The position numbers and the translations under genes were made by a program. Positions 16,648 through 25,639 of a stretch of DNA of 64,000 bases are shown here, one piece after another. The stretch's first letter is position 1. Each line of letters starts with the position of its first letter. The stretch lies in contig JBEAMJ010000007.1 in assembly GCA_041166025.1 (NCBI GenBank), forward strand, positions 85,260-149,259, in the 5' to 3' direction. Under the pieces are notes generated by a model that saw only the letters and a list, made by a program, of their open reading frames with translations, ran no database searches and was not told where the DNA came from. This DNA is from UBA7672 sp041166025 (GTDB taxonomy: Bacteria; Pseudomonadota; Alphaproteobacteria; Caulobacterales; Hyphomonadaceae).

Positions 16648-18149
16648 CGCGGACGCACCGCGACATAGGTCACCTCGTCCTCGCCCCAGAGTTGGAGGAG
16701 AACGGGCTTGCCCGCGGCCTTGGCGGCTTCGGCTGCGGCGATCGCCTGCTCGGGGGATGACACAGGCTGGAAGTGCACCTCGGTGACGACCGCGCCCATG
16801 GGAATCTTGCCCAGCGCGTCCGAACCCGTCTCGATCGATTGCACCAGCACGCCGCGCACGGAAGCGGGAATTCCGCGGCGGCGGCGATCGGCATCCTCGA
16901 TCACCTTGAACTGGATGCCGAGAATGTTGGTAAGCGCCGTGGCGACGTCCTTCTCGACCGGCTGGGTCGCGGCGGCAGCGGCGCTCGACGAGGCCAGCTT
17001 GAACGTGGCGGTCGCCTGCCGCCCGTTGCGGAGATAGCGCACGGAAACCTGCGTGCCGACCTGCGTTACGCCCATGATGCGGAAGAGATCACGGCTCTCG
17101 CGGATCTGCTGGTTGTTGATCGCGGTGATCAGGTCGCCCTGGCGGAGGCCAGCCACTTCGGCCGCGCCGCCCGTCTCCACGGAGGTAATGATGGCGCCCT
17201 CGGGCTTCTGCAGGCCGTAGGATTCGGCAATCGCCTGGTCGACCGAGCGGGCGGTGAGACCCATCGTGCCGCGCCGCGTCTGGCCGAACTCACGAAGCTG
17301 CTGGGTCACGACCTTGGCGAAGTTGGCCGGCACCGAGAAGCCGACGCCGACCGATCCGCCCGCCTCTCCCGGCGAGATGATGGCCGTGTTCACGCCGATG
17401 ACCTCGCCGCGCAGGTTGAACAGCGGACCGCCCGAATTGCCCTTGTTGATCGCCGCGTCAGTCTGGATGAAGTCGTCATAGGAGCCGGCGCTGATGTCGC
17501 GGTTGCGGGCGGAGATGATGCCGGCCGTCACCGTGCCGCCGAGGCCGAACGGGTTGCCGATGGCGACGACCCACTGGCCGACTTCCGCCGAGTCGGAATT
17601 GCCCCACGGCACCGCGGTGAGCGGCGTGCGCGATTCCACTTTGAGGAGGGCAAGGTCGACATCCTCATCTGCTCCGACCAGCTTGGCGGCCAGCACCGAA
17701 CCGTCCGACAGCACCACGTCGATCTCGTCAGCGCCTTCGATCACATGATTGTTGGTGACGACATAGCCGGTCGGGTCGATGATGAAGCCCGAGCCGAGCG
17801 AGGACTGACGACGGACGCCGCCCTGCCCCCGGCCCAGCAGGTCGTTGAACTCGTTGAGCGGCGAATTTGGCCCGAAGGCCGGAAGGCCGTCGCCACGTGA
17901 AACCGTCTGGCGTGTCGCAATGTTGACCACGGCCGGCATCAGGCTGCGCGCAAGCGCCGAGAAATCCTCCCCTGCGACGGCGCGGCCCGAGATGGGCGCC
18001 AGGGTGACGCCCGGCTGGGCGATGGCCTGCGGCGGGGCTTCCATCCTCAGCAGGGCCGGGGCGAAGAAGGCGCCGGCGACGGCCGCGACGGCCAGGACGG
18101 GGATACCAACCTTGATGAGAAGCGAGCGCTTGGACGACGTGCCCGGCAT
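16644..18149 (-). CDS. DegP/HtrA-type periplasmic serine protease
   Basis: A Do-family protease for envelope protein quality control. After an N-terminal membrane anchor or uncleaved signal (LLIKVGIPVLAVAAVAGAFF) comes the trypsin-like domain with the catalytic triad: His near residue 135 (VTNNHVIEGADEI), Asp near 163 (DEDVDLALLKV) and Ser near 238 (NKGNSGGPLFN). A first PDZ domain (about 300-395) contains IITSVETGGAAEVAGLRQGD. A second, divergent PDZ-like domain follows an Ala-rich linker and includes ASVRGVLVQSIETGS. The 501 residues equal the family length. ATG 18149 is preferred over a longer frame with no signal peptide. Confidence 0.93.
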   Translation of the reverse strand: MPGTSSKRSLLIKVGIPVLAVAAVAGAFFAPALLRMEAPPQAIAQPGVTLAPISGRAVAGEDFSALARSLMPAVVNIATRQTVSRGDGLPAFGPNSPLNEFNDLLGRGQGGVRRQSSLGSGFIIDPTGYVVTNNHVIEGADEIDVVLSDGSVLAAKLVGADEDVDLALLKVESRTPLTAVPWGNSDSAEVGQWVVAIGNPFGLGGTVTAGIISARNRDISAGSYDDFIQTDAAINKGNSGGPLFNLRGEVIGVNTAIISPGEAGGSVGVGFSVPANFAKVVTQQLREFGQTRRGTMGLTARSVDQAIAESYGLQKPEGAIITSVETGGAAEVAGLRQGDLITAINNQQIRESRDLFRIMGVTQVGTQVSVRYLRNGRQATATFKLASSSAAAAATQPVEKDVATALTNILGIQFKVIEDADRRRRGIPASVRGVLVQSIETGSDALGKIPMGAVVTEVHFQPVSSPEQAIAAAEAAKAAGKPVLLQLWGEDEVTYVAVRPR

Positions 18150-18349
18150 TAGTTCAGGACTCCCAGTCAGCAAAAATACCAGCCGCCCGCCGCGGGGGCG
18201 GTCTGAATGCAGACACTGACCCCAAAGCGCCAAGACCGCAAGGCGACCCTGCGCGCCTGGACAAGCATCCCAGGCGTCATGGAACCCAGCAATTGCGGAA
18301 CAATGATGGCCGATTGGGCGGTGGAGCAGGCCCCGTCCCGGCGGCTTCC

Positions 18350-20551
18350 TCAGGCCGTGCGCGCCGCTCGAGGGGCTTCCGGCGCCTCGAGGCCTTTGAC
18401 CTGGAGCATCTTGGAGACGAGCTCACGCTGGTCGACCGGCTTGGACACGTAATCCGTCATCCCGAGCGCGATGTACTTTTCCCGGTCTCCGCTCATGGCG
18501 TCGGCGGTCAGCGCGATCACCGGCAGGTCCTTCCAGCGCGGCTCGGCGCGCAGGCGCTGGATCGCCTCCTTGCCGTCCATGACTGGCATGTGAACGTCGA
18601 GCAGGACGATGTCGAACTCGTGCTGGGCGAGAAGGTCCAGCGCCTCCTTGCCGTGAGTTGCCTCGACGATGTCGCAGCCCTGCGGTGCGAGGAACAGCTT
18701 GATGACCTGGCGGTTGATGGCGTTGTCGTCGGTCAAAAGTACACGCATGCCGCGCAAAGACTTGCGCGCGGGTTCAGTTGCACGTGAGGGCGCTGTGCTC
18801 GGCGCGACGGCCGCGGCTTCCTGCGCGCGGAAGGTGAAGCTGAATGTCGAGCCCTTGCCGACCTGGCTGGTGACTGTGATGTCCCCGCCCATCATGCGGG
18901 CGAGCTGTCGCGAAATGGCGAGGCCGAGGCCCGAGCCCCCGAACTTGCGGGTGGTGGCGCCGTCGGCCTGGGTGAAAACCGAGAAGAGCTTGTCGACGGT
19001 CTCGGCGGTCATGCCGATGCCGGTGTCAGTGACCTCGACCCGCACGAGGTGCTCGCCCGTCTCCTGCCGCTTGGACGACAGAGAGATTTCGACATGGCCC
19101 CGGGCGGTGAACTTGATCGCGTTTGACACCAGGTTGCTGACGCACTGGCGGACGCGCGTCGGGTCATAGCTCAGGCGCTGCGGGAAATTCGCGTCATAGC
19201 GCACCAGAAGATCCAGGCCTTTCTCCTCTGCCGTCGACTGGAAGAGTTGCCGCGTACGTTTCATGGTGTGGAGGAAGTCTCCGGGAACCGCCGAGATCTC
19301 CATTTTTCCCGCCTCGATCTTTGTCAGGTCCAGAACATCGTTGAGGAGCGCCATCAACGACTTGCCGGAGTCGAGGATGACGCCGACCTTCTCCTTCTGC
19401 GCGGCAGAGAGCTCTTCCGCCTCGAGCGCTTGGGCCATGCCGAGCACGCCGTTGAGCGGCGTACGGATTTCGTGACTCATGTTGGCGAGGAATTGCGATT
19501 TGGCGGTCGAATGAGCCTCGGCGGATTCCTTCGCAGCGCGGAGTTCGCCCTCCAGCGCCTTCCAGCGCGACAGGTTCACGATCATGCCGATGACGCGGCG
19601 CCTGGCCGGATCATTCGCATGAAGGACGCGCGAGCGCATCTGGAACCAGACGTATTCGCCGCTGGCGGTGAGAAGCCGGATCTCCTGGTCGGTCGCGTCG
19701 ATTCGGCCGGCGCGGACTTGCCTGATCCGGTCGGACCCCAGCGGCACGTCGTCGGGATGGGTGCGTTCCGTGAGCGTCCACAGCGGGGCTTCGACAGGTT
19801 CGATACCGAGGAGGGCGGCGAAAGTCGCGTCGGGGTTGAAGGTCAGGGGATCGAGGCCGATCTCGAAATAGCCGTCGCCAGTCGAGGACACGACGAATTC
19901 CAGCTTCTTGCGCGCCGAGTCGCTTGCGTCGATCGCACGGTTGAGCTGGCGACTGGACTGCGATGCGGACCATGCAGCCTGCGCGATGCACACAACCGTG
20001 CCCAAGGACGTAACCGAACCGGCGAGCGCCATGGGCGTGGGGAGCTGCGTCCACACGGTGTGCAGCATCATGTAGAGCAACGCGAGAACCGGGATGCTGA
20101 CATCAAGAGCCAGTCGCCAGACGGACATGTGGCGATTGAAGACCGCATAGAGCGCCGAAGTGGTCGAGGTGGCGACGGCAATCACAGCCGCTCCTACATT
20201 GCCTGTCGCATACAGGTTTAGCGCGCACACGGCCCAGGTTGCATAATAGGCCACGCTTGCCAGCGTGGCTGCCAGCGGCGATCGGTCGAGACCCGCAAGG
20301 AACCGCCCCGCAAGCACCAGCGCGGCGAGGTTCAACGCTATCGCCAGCGCGACGAACGTCACTGCATACTGCAAGCCGAGAAAGTGGTTGACGTAGGACG
20401 CAGCGAAGAGGGCGAGGACCGACACGACTGCAATGCCGCTCTTGTCCGCGGGAGCCCAGATCTCCTGCCTCAGCCATTCAAGGGGCGGTCGCCGCGTTCC
20501 GAGCGTTCTTTCCAAGAGTCGCCCCCACTGCGTGTCTTGACGAACCTTCAC
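18350..20551 (-). CDS. Hybrid sensor histidine kinase with fused receiver
   Basis: Inner-membrane signalling kinase. The N-terminal third has about six membrane helices (IAVVSVLALFAASYV, AVTFVALAIALNLAALVLA and others) and no large periplasmic domain. A PAS-like domain follows (KLEFVVSSTGDGYFEIG to IGMIVNLSRWK), then HisKA with the phospho-acceptor in FLANMSHEIRTPLNGVLG, HATPase with NLVSNAIKF, VTDTGIGM and FGGSGLGLAIS, and a C-terminal receiver with the Asp in IVLLDVHMPVMDG and lysine in YVSKPVD. No partner regulator is adjacent. The start is doubtful: no ATG precedes the first helix except one far upstream in implausible Arg/Pro-rich sequence, so GTG 20549-20551 is proposed. About 255 bases separate it from divergent polA. 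Confidence 0.9.
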   Translation of the reverse strand: MKVRQDTQWGRLLERTLGTRRPPLEWLRQEIWAPADKSGIAVVSVLALFAASYVNHFLGLQYAVTFVALAIALNLAALVLAGRFLAGLDRSPLAATLASVAYYATWAVCALNLYATGNVGAAVIAVATSTTSALYAVFNRHMSVWRLALDVSIPVLALLYMMLHTVWTQLPTPMALAGSVTSLGTVVCIAQAAWSASQSSRQLNRAIDASDSARKKLEFVVSSTGDGYFEIGLDPLTFNPDATFAALLGIEPVEAPLWTLTERTHPDDVPLGSDRIRQVRAGRIDATDQEIRLLTASGEYVWFQMRSRVLHANDPARRRVIGMIVNLSRWKALEGELRAAKESAEAHSTAKSQFLANMSHEIRTPLNGVLGMAQALEAEELSAAQKEKVGVILDSGKSLMALLNDVLDLTKIEAGKMEISAVPGDFLHTMKRTRQLFQSTAEEKGLDLLVRYDANFPQRLSYDPTRVRQCVSNLVSNAIKFTARGHVEISLSSKRQETGEHLVRVEVTDTGIGMTAETVDKLFSVFTQADGATTRKFGGSGLGLAISRQLARMMGGDITVTSQVGKGSTFSFTFRAQEAAAVAPSTAPSRATEPARKSLRGMRVLLTDDNAINRQVIKLFLAPQGCDIVEATHGKEALDLLAQHEFDIVLLDVHMPVMDGKEAIQRLRAEPRWKDLPVIALTADAMSGDREKYIALGMTDYVSKPVDQRELVSKMLQVKGLEAPEAPRAARTA

Positions 20552-20807
20552 CGTGACAGGGACAGATACGCGAAAGCTGTTAAGGACAGGTGCAGCTCCA
20601 CGACCGCCTCGGGGGTTAAGTTTGCGTTGATGCCCTCGGCGGCGTCGGATCGAGCATTGATCAGCCACGCGCCGCCACACTCTCCTTCGGGGCCACTTGC
20701 CCCGCGATCCGGGCGGCGGCGGGAAACCGCCTCGACTGACCTCGCCGCGGCAATCTGGCCCTCGCGCGCGCCGACTGTTAGGTGAGGAGCGCAAGAAGAG
20801 GTTTCTC

Positions 20808-23717
20808 ATGCCCGTGCACCGCCCCGTTGACGCTTCGAGCCATGTTTATCTCATCGATGCGTCGGGCTTCATCTTCCGCGCCTACCACGCCCTGCCCCAT
20901 CTGACGCGCAAGTCGGATGGATTGCCGGTGGGTGCAATCTCGGGCTTCTGCAACATGCTGTGGAAGGTGCTGGAAGACCTGAAGGCAGGCGAACAGCCAA
21001 CCCACTTCGCGTGCATCTTCGATGCGGGTTCGCACACGTTCAGAAACGATCTCTACGACCAGTACAAGGCGCATCGCCCCGACCCGCCGGAAGACCTGAT
21101 CCCGCAATTCCCGCTGGTGCGCCGCGCCGCGATCGCCTTCGGCCAGCCGGCGCTGGAGATGCAGGGCTTCGAGGCGGACGATCTCATCGCCACCTACTCG
21201 CGACAGGCGGCGGCGAAGGGCGCGCGTGTCTCCATCGTTTCGGCCGACAAGGACCTGATGCAGCTGATTGATGACCGCATCTGCATGCTCGACACGGTCA
21301 AGGACCGGAAAATCTGCGCGCCGGAAGTTTTCGAGAAGTTCGGCGTCTCGCCGGACAAGGTGATCGACGTGCAGGCCCTCTGCGGCGACAGCGTCGACAA
21401 TGTGCCCGGCGTGCCAGGCATCGGCGTCAAGACCGCGGCGCTGCTGATCAACGAGTTCGGTGATCTCGAAACGCTGCTGGCCCGCGCCGGCGAGATCAAG
21501 CAGCCCAAGCGCCGCGAGTCGCTGATCGAGCATGCCGACAAGGCGCGTATCTCGAAAGTTCTGGTCACGCTAAAAGACGATGTGCCGGTGGAGATACCGC
21601 TGGAAGAGCTGGGCGTCGCCGATCCCGAGCCGGGCCCCCTTCTCGCTTTCTTGCAGGAGATGGAGTTCCGTACGCTGAGCACGCGCGTGTCGCAGACGCT
21701 CGGTGTGCCGGGCGCGCCCCCCGTTTCATCTTCGGCGGGAGGCCAGGCGCTGTCGAAGGCGCTGGCGGCCAATGGCGGGGCAGCGGTGAAGCCAGCAGCA
21801 ACGCCCGCCGCCAATGGCGTTCCTGGCGAGAGCTTCGCGCCACAGCCGCCCGAGGCCCACCCGCTCAACCTCGACGCCTACGAGACGGTGGTCGAGATCG
21901 ATCGGCTGATGTGGTGGATCGTGACCGCCAAGGAGCAGGGCTTCTTCTCAGTCGACACCGAAACCGATGGCCTCGATCCGATGACGGCCCGACTCGCCGG
22001 CGTCTCAATGGCGCTGGCGCCGGGCAAGGCCTGCTACATCCCGCTGGGGCACGGCGCCAACAGGACCGACCTCCTCTCGGGGGAGAAGCCGAGGCAGATC
22101 GACATGAATGTCGCGCTCGAAATGCTGAAGCCGCTTCTGGAGGACAGGGCGGTCCTGAAGATCGGACAGAACATCAAGTACGACATCTCCATCTTCAGCG
22201 GGCTGGGCATCGACGTTGGGCCGATCGACGACACCATGCTGCTGTCATTTGTGCTGGAGGCCGGCCAGCACAATCACGGCATGGATGAGTTGTCTGAACT
22301 GCACCTCGGCCACACGCCGATCCCCATCAAGGAGCTGATCGGCTCGGGCAAGTCGCAGATCACCTTCGACCAGACACCGCTCGACAAGGCGACGCGCTAT
22401 GCCGCCGAGGACGCCGACGTGACCTTTCGTCTGTGGGAGCGGCTGAAGCCGCGCCTGCCGCAGGAAAGTGTGACAGCAGTCTACGAGACGATGGATCGCC
22501 CGCTCGTCCGCGTTGTGGCCGAGATGGAGCGCCATGGCGTGCTGGTCGATCGCAATCGTCTGTCCGCGCTCTCAGGCGAGTTCGCCCAGCGCATGGCTGC
22601 GCTGGAAGACGAAGCACACAAGCTTGCCGGCCGACCGTTCAATCTGGGCAGCCCCAAGCAGCTGGGCGAAATCCTGTTCGACGAGATGAAGCTTGCCGAC
22701 GTGGTGGGCGCCAAGCGCACCAAGACCGGCGCCTGGGCAACCGGCGCCGATGCGCTCGAAGACTTGGCCGCCTACGGCCATGAACTGCCGAAAGTCCTGC
22801 TCGACTGGCGGATGCTCTCGAAGTTGCGCTCGACCTACACCGAGACGCTGAGCGAAGCGATCAATGCGGACACCGGCCGCGTCCATACGTCTTACTCGCT
22901 TGCCGGCGCACAGACAGGCCGCCTCGCCTCCACGGATCCGAACCTCCAGAACATCCCGATCCGCACTGAGGAAGGCCGCAAGATCCGCGAAGCCTTCATC
23001 GCCGCCCCCGGCAACGTTCTTCTCTCGGCGGACTACTCGCAGATCGAGTTGCGCCTGCTCGCCCACGTCGCGGACATCCCGAGCCTGCGTCAGGCCTTCC
23101 ATGACGGCATCGACATCCACGCAATGACGGCGAGCGAGATGTTCAATGTGCCGGTGAAGGGCATGGATCCGATGATCCGCCGCAAGGCGAAGGCGATCAA
23201 TTTCGGCATCATCTACGGCATCTCGGGCTTCGGGCTTGCCCGCCAGCTCTCCATCCCGCGCGAGGAGGCGGCCGCCTACATCAAGCAGTACTTCCAGAAA
23301 TTCCCCGGCATCCAGGACTACATGGAGCAGTATCGCGCCTTCGGCCGCGAGCATGGCTATGTCCAGACGATCTTCGGACGCAAGGTCTGGCTGCCGCAGA
23401 TCAAGTCGCCCAACGGCGCCGAACGATCCTTTGGCGAACGTCAGGCGATCAATGCGCCCCTGCAGGGTTCAGCCGCCGATATCATCAAGCGTGCGATGAT
23501 CCGGATGCCGAAGGCGCTGAAGGATGCGGGGCTCACGGCTCGCATGCTGCTTCAGGTGCATGACGAACTCGTCTTCGAATGCCCCGAGAAGGAGGCGAAG
23601 AAGCTGGCTGAAGTGGCGGTAAAGACGATGTCAGCTGCGCCCCTCCCCGTCGTCCAGCTGAATGTTCCGCTCGTGGTAGAGGCCAAGCACGCGAAATCAT
23701 GGGCGGAGGCGCACTAG
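20808..23717 (+). CDS. polA: DNA polymerase I
   Basis: Repair and Okazaki-fragment polymerase with three domains, 969 residues. The 5'-3' exonuclease is N-terminal (VYLIDASGFIFRAYHALP, GFEADDLIATYSRQA, VPGVPGIGVKTAALLI). A Pro/Ala-rich linker precedes the 3'-5' exonuclease, which keeps the DxE (VDTETDGLD, near residue 381), IGQNIKYDISIF and YAAEDADVT, so proofreading should be active. The polymerase domain has motif A (SADYSQIELRLLAH), motif B (RRKAKAINFGIIYGISGFG) and motif C (LLQVHDELVFE, near residue 916). ATG 20808 gives the family start; the longer open frame is rejected. It is directly followed by the deaminase gene. Confidence 0.98.
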   Translation: MPVHRPVDASSHVYLIDASGFIFRAYHALPHLTRKSDGLPVGAISGFCNMLWKVLEDLKAGEQPTHFACIFDAGSHTFRNDLYDQYKAHRPDPPEDLIPQFPLVRRAAIAFGQPALEMQGFEADDLIATYSRQAAAKGARVSIVSADKDLMQLIDDRICMLDTVKDRKICAPEVFEKFGVSPDKVIDVQALCGDSVDNVPGVPGIGVKTAALLINEFGDLETLLARAGEIKQPKRRESLIEHADKARISKVLVTLKDDVPVEIPLEELGVADPEPGPLLAFLQEMEFRTLSTRVSQTLGVPGAPPVSSSAGGQALSKALAANGGAAVKPAATPAANGVPGESFAPQPPEAHPLNLDAYETVVEIDRLMWWIVTAKEQGFFSVDTETDGLDPMTARLAGVSMALAPGKACYIPLGHGANRTDLLSGEKPRQIDMNVALEMLKPLLEDRAVLKIGQNIKYDISIFSGLGIDVGPIDDTMLLSFVLEAGQHNHGMDELSELHLGHTPIPIKELIGSGKSQITFDQTPLDKATRYAAEDADVTFRLWERLKPRLPQESVTAVYETMDRPLVRVVAEMERHGVLVDRNRLSALSGEFAQRMAALEDEAHKLAGRPFNLGSPKQLGEILFDEMKLADVVGAKRTKTGAWATGADALEDLAAYGHELPKVLLDWRMLSKLRSTYTETLSEAINADTGRVHTSYSLAGAQTGRLASTDPNLQNIPIRTEEGRKIREAFIAAPGNVLLSADYSQIELRLLAHVADIPSLRQAFHDGIDIHAMTASEMFNVPVKGMDPMIRRKAKAINFGIIYGISGFGLARQLSIPREEAAAYIKQYFQKFPGIQDYMEQYRAFGREHGYVQTIFGRKVWLPQIKSPNGAERSFGERQAINAPLQGSAADIIKRAMIRMPKALKDAGLTARMLLQVHDELVFECPEKEAKKLAEVAVKTMSAAPLPVVQLNVPLVVEAKHAKSWAEAH

Positions 23718-24167
23718 GTGCCACTCACACCTTTCGACGCAAGCTTCATTGAGCTCAGCTTCGGGGAAGCACGCCGTTCGGTCGAACAGGGCGGCTTGCC
23801 GATCGGCGCCGCCCTCGCGCGCGGCGCAAGTCTCATCGCCTCCGGCCACAATCAGCGTGTTCAGCAGGGCGACCCCATCGCGCATGGTGAGATGGATTGC
23901 CTGCGCAAGGGCGGGCGGCAGGCGACCTATCGCGACACGACGCTCTACACGTCCTTGTCCCCCTGCATGATGTGTGCGGGGACGATCGTGCAGTTCAAGA
24001 TCCCGCGCGTCGTCATCAATGACACGGTCAATTTCGGCGGCAATGAAGCCTTCCTGCGCAACCACGGGGTCGAGGTGATCGACGCGGCCCACGCGCCTTC
24101 AATTCGCCAGATGCGTGAGTTCATCGCGGAAAACCCTGCGTTATGGGATGAAGACATCATGAAATAG
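23718..24167 (+). CDS. Cytosine deaminase-like zinc deaminase (fungal FCY1-like)
   Basis: A 149-residue zinc hydrolase of the cytidine deaminase fold. The zinc site is complete: His56-Ala/Gly-Glu58 (IAHGEMD) and Pro82-Cys83-x-x-Cys86 (SPCMMCAG). The C-terminal half (IPRVVINDTVNFGGNEAFL, GVEVIDA, REFIAENPALWDEDI) resembles yeast cytosine deaminase (VNF, long GxEV segment, FIxExPxxWxEDI) more closely than tRNA adenosine deaminase TadA, from memory of those sequences. Cytosine to uracil is therefore the likely reaction. The GTG start follows the polA TAG with no intervening base, so the genes are very probably co-translated. Confidence 0.85.
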   Translation: MPLTPFDASFIELSFGEARRSVEQGGLPIGAALARGASLIASGHNQRVQQGDPIAHGEMDCLRKGGRQATYRDTTLYTSLSPCMMCAGTIVQFKIPRVVINDTVNFGGNEAFLRNHGVEVIDAAHAPSIRQMREFIAENPALWDEDIMK

Positions 24168-24244
24168 CAGCGATTTGCGCTGCTTTCCGGGTCGCTTCCT
24201 TTACCGGTTATGGCTAGACAGTCGGCCCTTCCAAAGAGACGCTG

Positions 24245-25114
24245 ATGACCCGCAAGCCGACACGAAAGCCCGCCGCCAAGCCGAAGCCGGTCGCCATCGC
24301 CGGCACGCTCACCAAGGCGGACATCCCGCAACTTGCCGGCGGCAAGGGGGCCAACAAGCCCCAGATGGCTTCGCCCACCTATCGCCTCGCCGCGCTCGAC
24401 CAGGAGTATCTCCTCAGCGATTCCATGCGCGGGGTGCGCTTCATGCTGGAGTACAACAAGGCCGAGGAGGCGCTCGATCGCTGGGGCGTGCGCTCGACCA
24501 TCGTCGTGTTCGGTTCGGCGCGCTTCAGCGAGAAGGGATCACCTGACCATCGCCGCTGGTACAATGACGCGCGCCGTTTCGCGCGCATCGTGTCGGAAGA
24601 AGGTGGAGCCAAGCTGCACAATGGCGGACTGCGCGACAACGTGATCGCAACCGGCGGCGGGCCAGGCATCATGGAGGCGGCCAATCGCGGCGCACACGAT
24701 GTCGGCGCGCCCTCGATCGGCTACAACATCACGCTCCCGATGGAGCAGGAACCTAACGCCTTTTCCACGCCCGACCTGACGCTGCGCTTCCACTATTTCG
24801 CGATGCGCAAGATGCACTTTGCGATGCGCGCCAACGCGCTGGTGGTCTTCCCGGGCGGCGTCGGCACGCTCGACGAGCTGTTCGAGATCCTGGCGCTGCG
24901 CCAGACCGGCAAATCACCGCCGATTCCGATCGTGCTTTACGACCAGACATTCTGGGAGGAAGTGATCAACTTCCACGCCCTTGTGAAGCATGGCGTCATC
25001 TCGAAGGTGGACGAGACGCTGTTCACTTATGCCGAGACGCCTGAACAGGCCTGGGAGCAATGCATTGCGGGCGGCGTGATGACGCGCTGGCTTCAGGAAC
25101 AACACACGACCTGA
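24245..25114 (+). CDS. LOG-family protein (putative cytokinin nucleotide phosphoribohydrolase)
   Basis: Rossmann-fold protein of the LOG/TIGR00730 type, 289 residues. Diagnostic motifs are GGGPGIMEAANRGA and PGGVGTLDELFEILALRQTGK, the nucleotide-binding PGGxGTxxE signature. Such enzymes release the base from nucleoside 5'-monophosphates; older databases mislabel them lysine decarboxylases. A basic N-terminal extension of about 60 residues (MTRKPTRKPAAKPKP) precedes the domain, which is larger than the 190-residue short form and matches the long subgroup. It is convergent with the lipoprotein gene at 25122, only seven bases apart. Confidence 0.88.
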   Translation: MTRKPTRKPAAKPKPVAIAGTLTKADIPQLAGGKGANKPQMASPTYRLAALDQEYLLSDSMRGVRFMLEYNKAEEALDRWGVRSTIVVFGSARFSEKGSPDHRRWYNDARRFARIVSEEGGAKLHNGGLRDNVIATGGGPGIMEAANRGAHDVGAPSIGYNITLPMEQEPNAFSTPDLTLRFHYFAMRKMHFAMRANALVVFPGGVGTLDELFEILALRQTGKSPPIPIVLYDQTFWEEVINFHALVKHGVISKVDETLFTYAETPEQAWEQCIAGGVMTRWLQEQHTT

Positions 25115-25121
25115 GGCGAGA

Positions 25122-25631
25122 CTACTTCGCGACGAGCGCGTAGAAGCCAGCGAGTTCCACCCGCGCGACCACATCCTTGGTGCTGTCGTTCCTGAAGTAC
25201 CAGCCGTGGATGCCATCCCAGGGCGCCACGAATGTGCCGCTTTCGGGCGAACCGCCGGTCTTCGAATAAAACATCAGGTCCCCGACGCCATCGACCTGCT
25301 CGGTATGGCCGTGGAATTCCACCACCAGCAGCCCCGGATGGTCGAGGCCCTGGTAGCTCACACTGTAGACGAGCCCTTCGCCTGCCTTCATCGCCAGCTT
25401 GTATTCGAGCCCCTTGCCGGCAGGCACGGGCACATCGATCACATCGGTCCGCCATTTCGCCGGCTGGATCGAGATGACGCCCGCGCGTAGCGGATACTCG
25501 CGCCAGCCATCGACAGCCGGAGGCAGGGCTGCAGCGGGCGCAGGAGCGGTTTCGGCGGGTTTGGCCGGCGCATCCGCCGCTCCGCAGGCAGACAGCATGA
25601 CTGCCGCCAGCGCAGCACAGGCGCGAAACAT
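25122..25631 (-). CDS. Hypothetical lipoprotein
   Basis: A 169-residue protein with a lipoprotein signal (MFRACAALAAVMLSAC, lipobox LSAC) and an Ala/Pro linker. The folded part is beta-rich (GVISIQPAKWRTDVIDV, LVYSVSYQGLDHPGLLVVEFHGHTE) and ends in ARVELAGFYALVAK; it resembles small secreted domains that bind hydrophobic molecules, but I cannot name a family. ATG 25629-25631 has GAGGA six bases upstream and is preferred over a GTG at 25643. It lies eight bases after the dienelactone hydrolase stop, so it is probably in the same operon. Confidence 0.7.
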   Translation of the reverse strand: MFRACAALAAVMLSACGAADAPAKPAETAPAPAAALPPAVDGWREYPLRAGVISIQPAKWRTDVIDVPVPAGKGLEYKLAMKAGEGLVYSVSYQGLDHPGLLVVEFHGHTEQVDGVGDLMFYSKTGGSPESGTFVAPWDGIHGWYFRNDSTKDVVARVELAGFYALVAK

Positions 25632-25639
25632 GATCGTCC

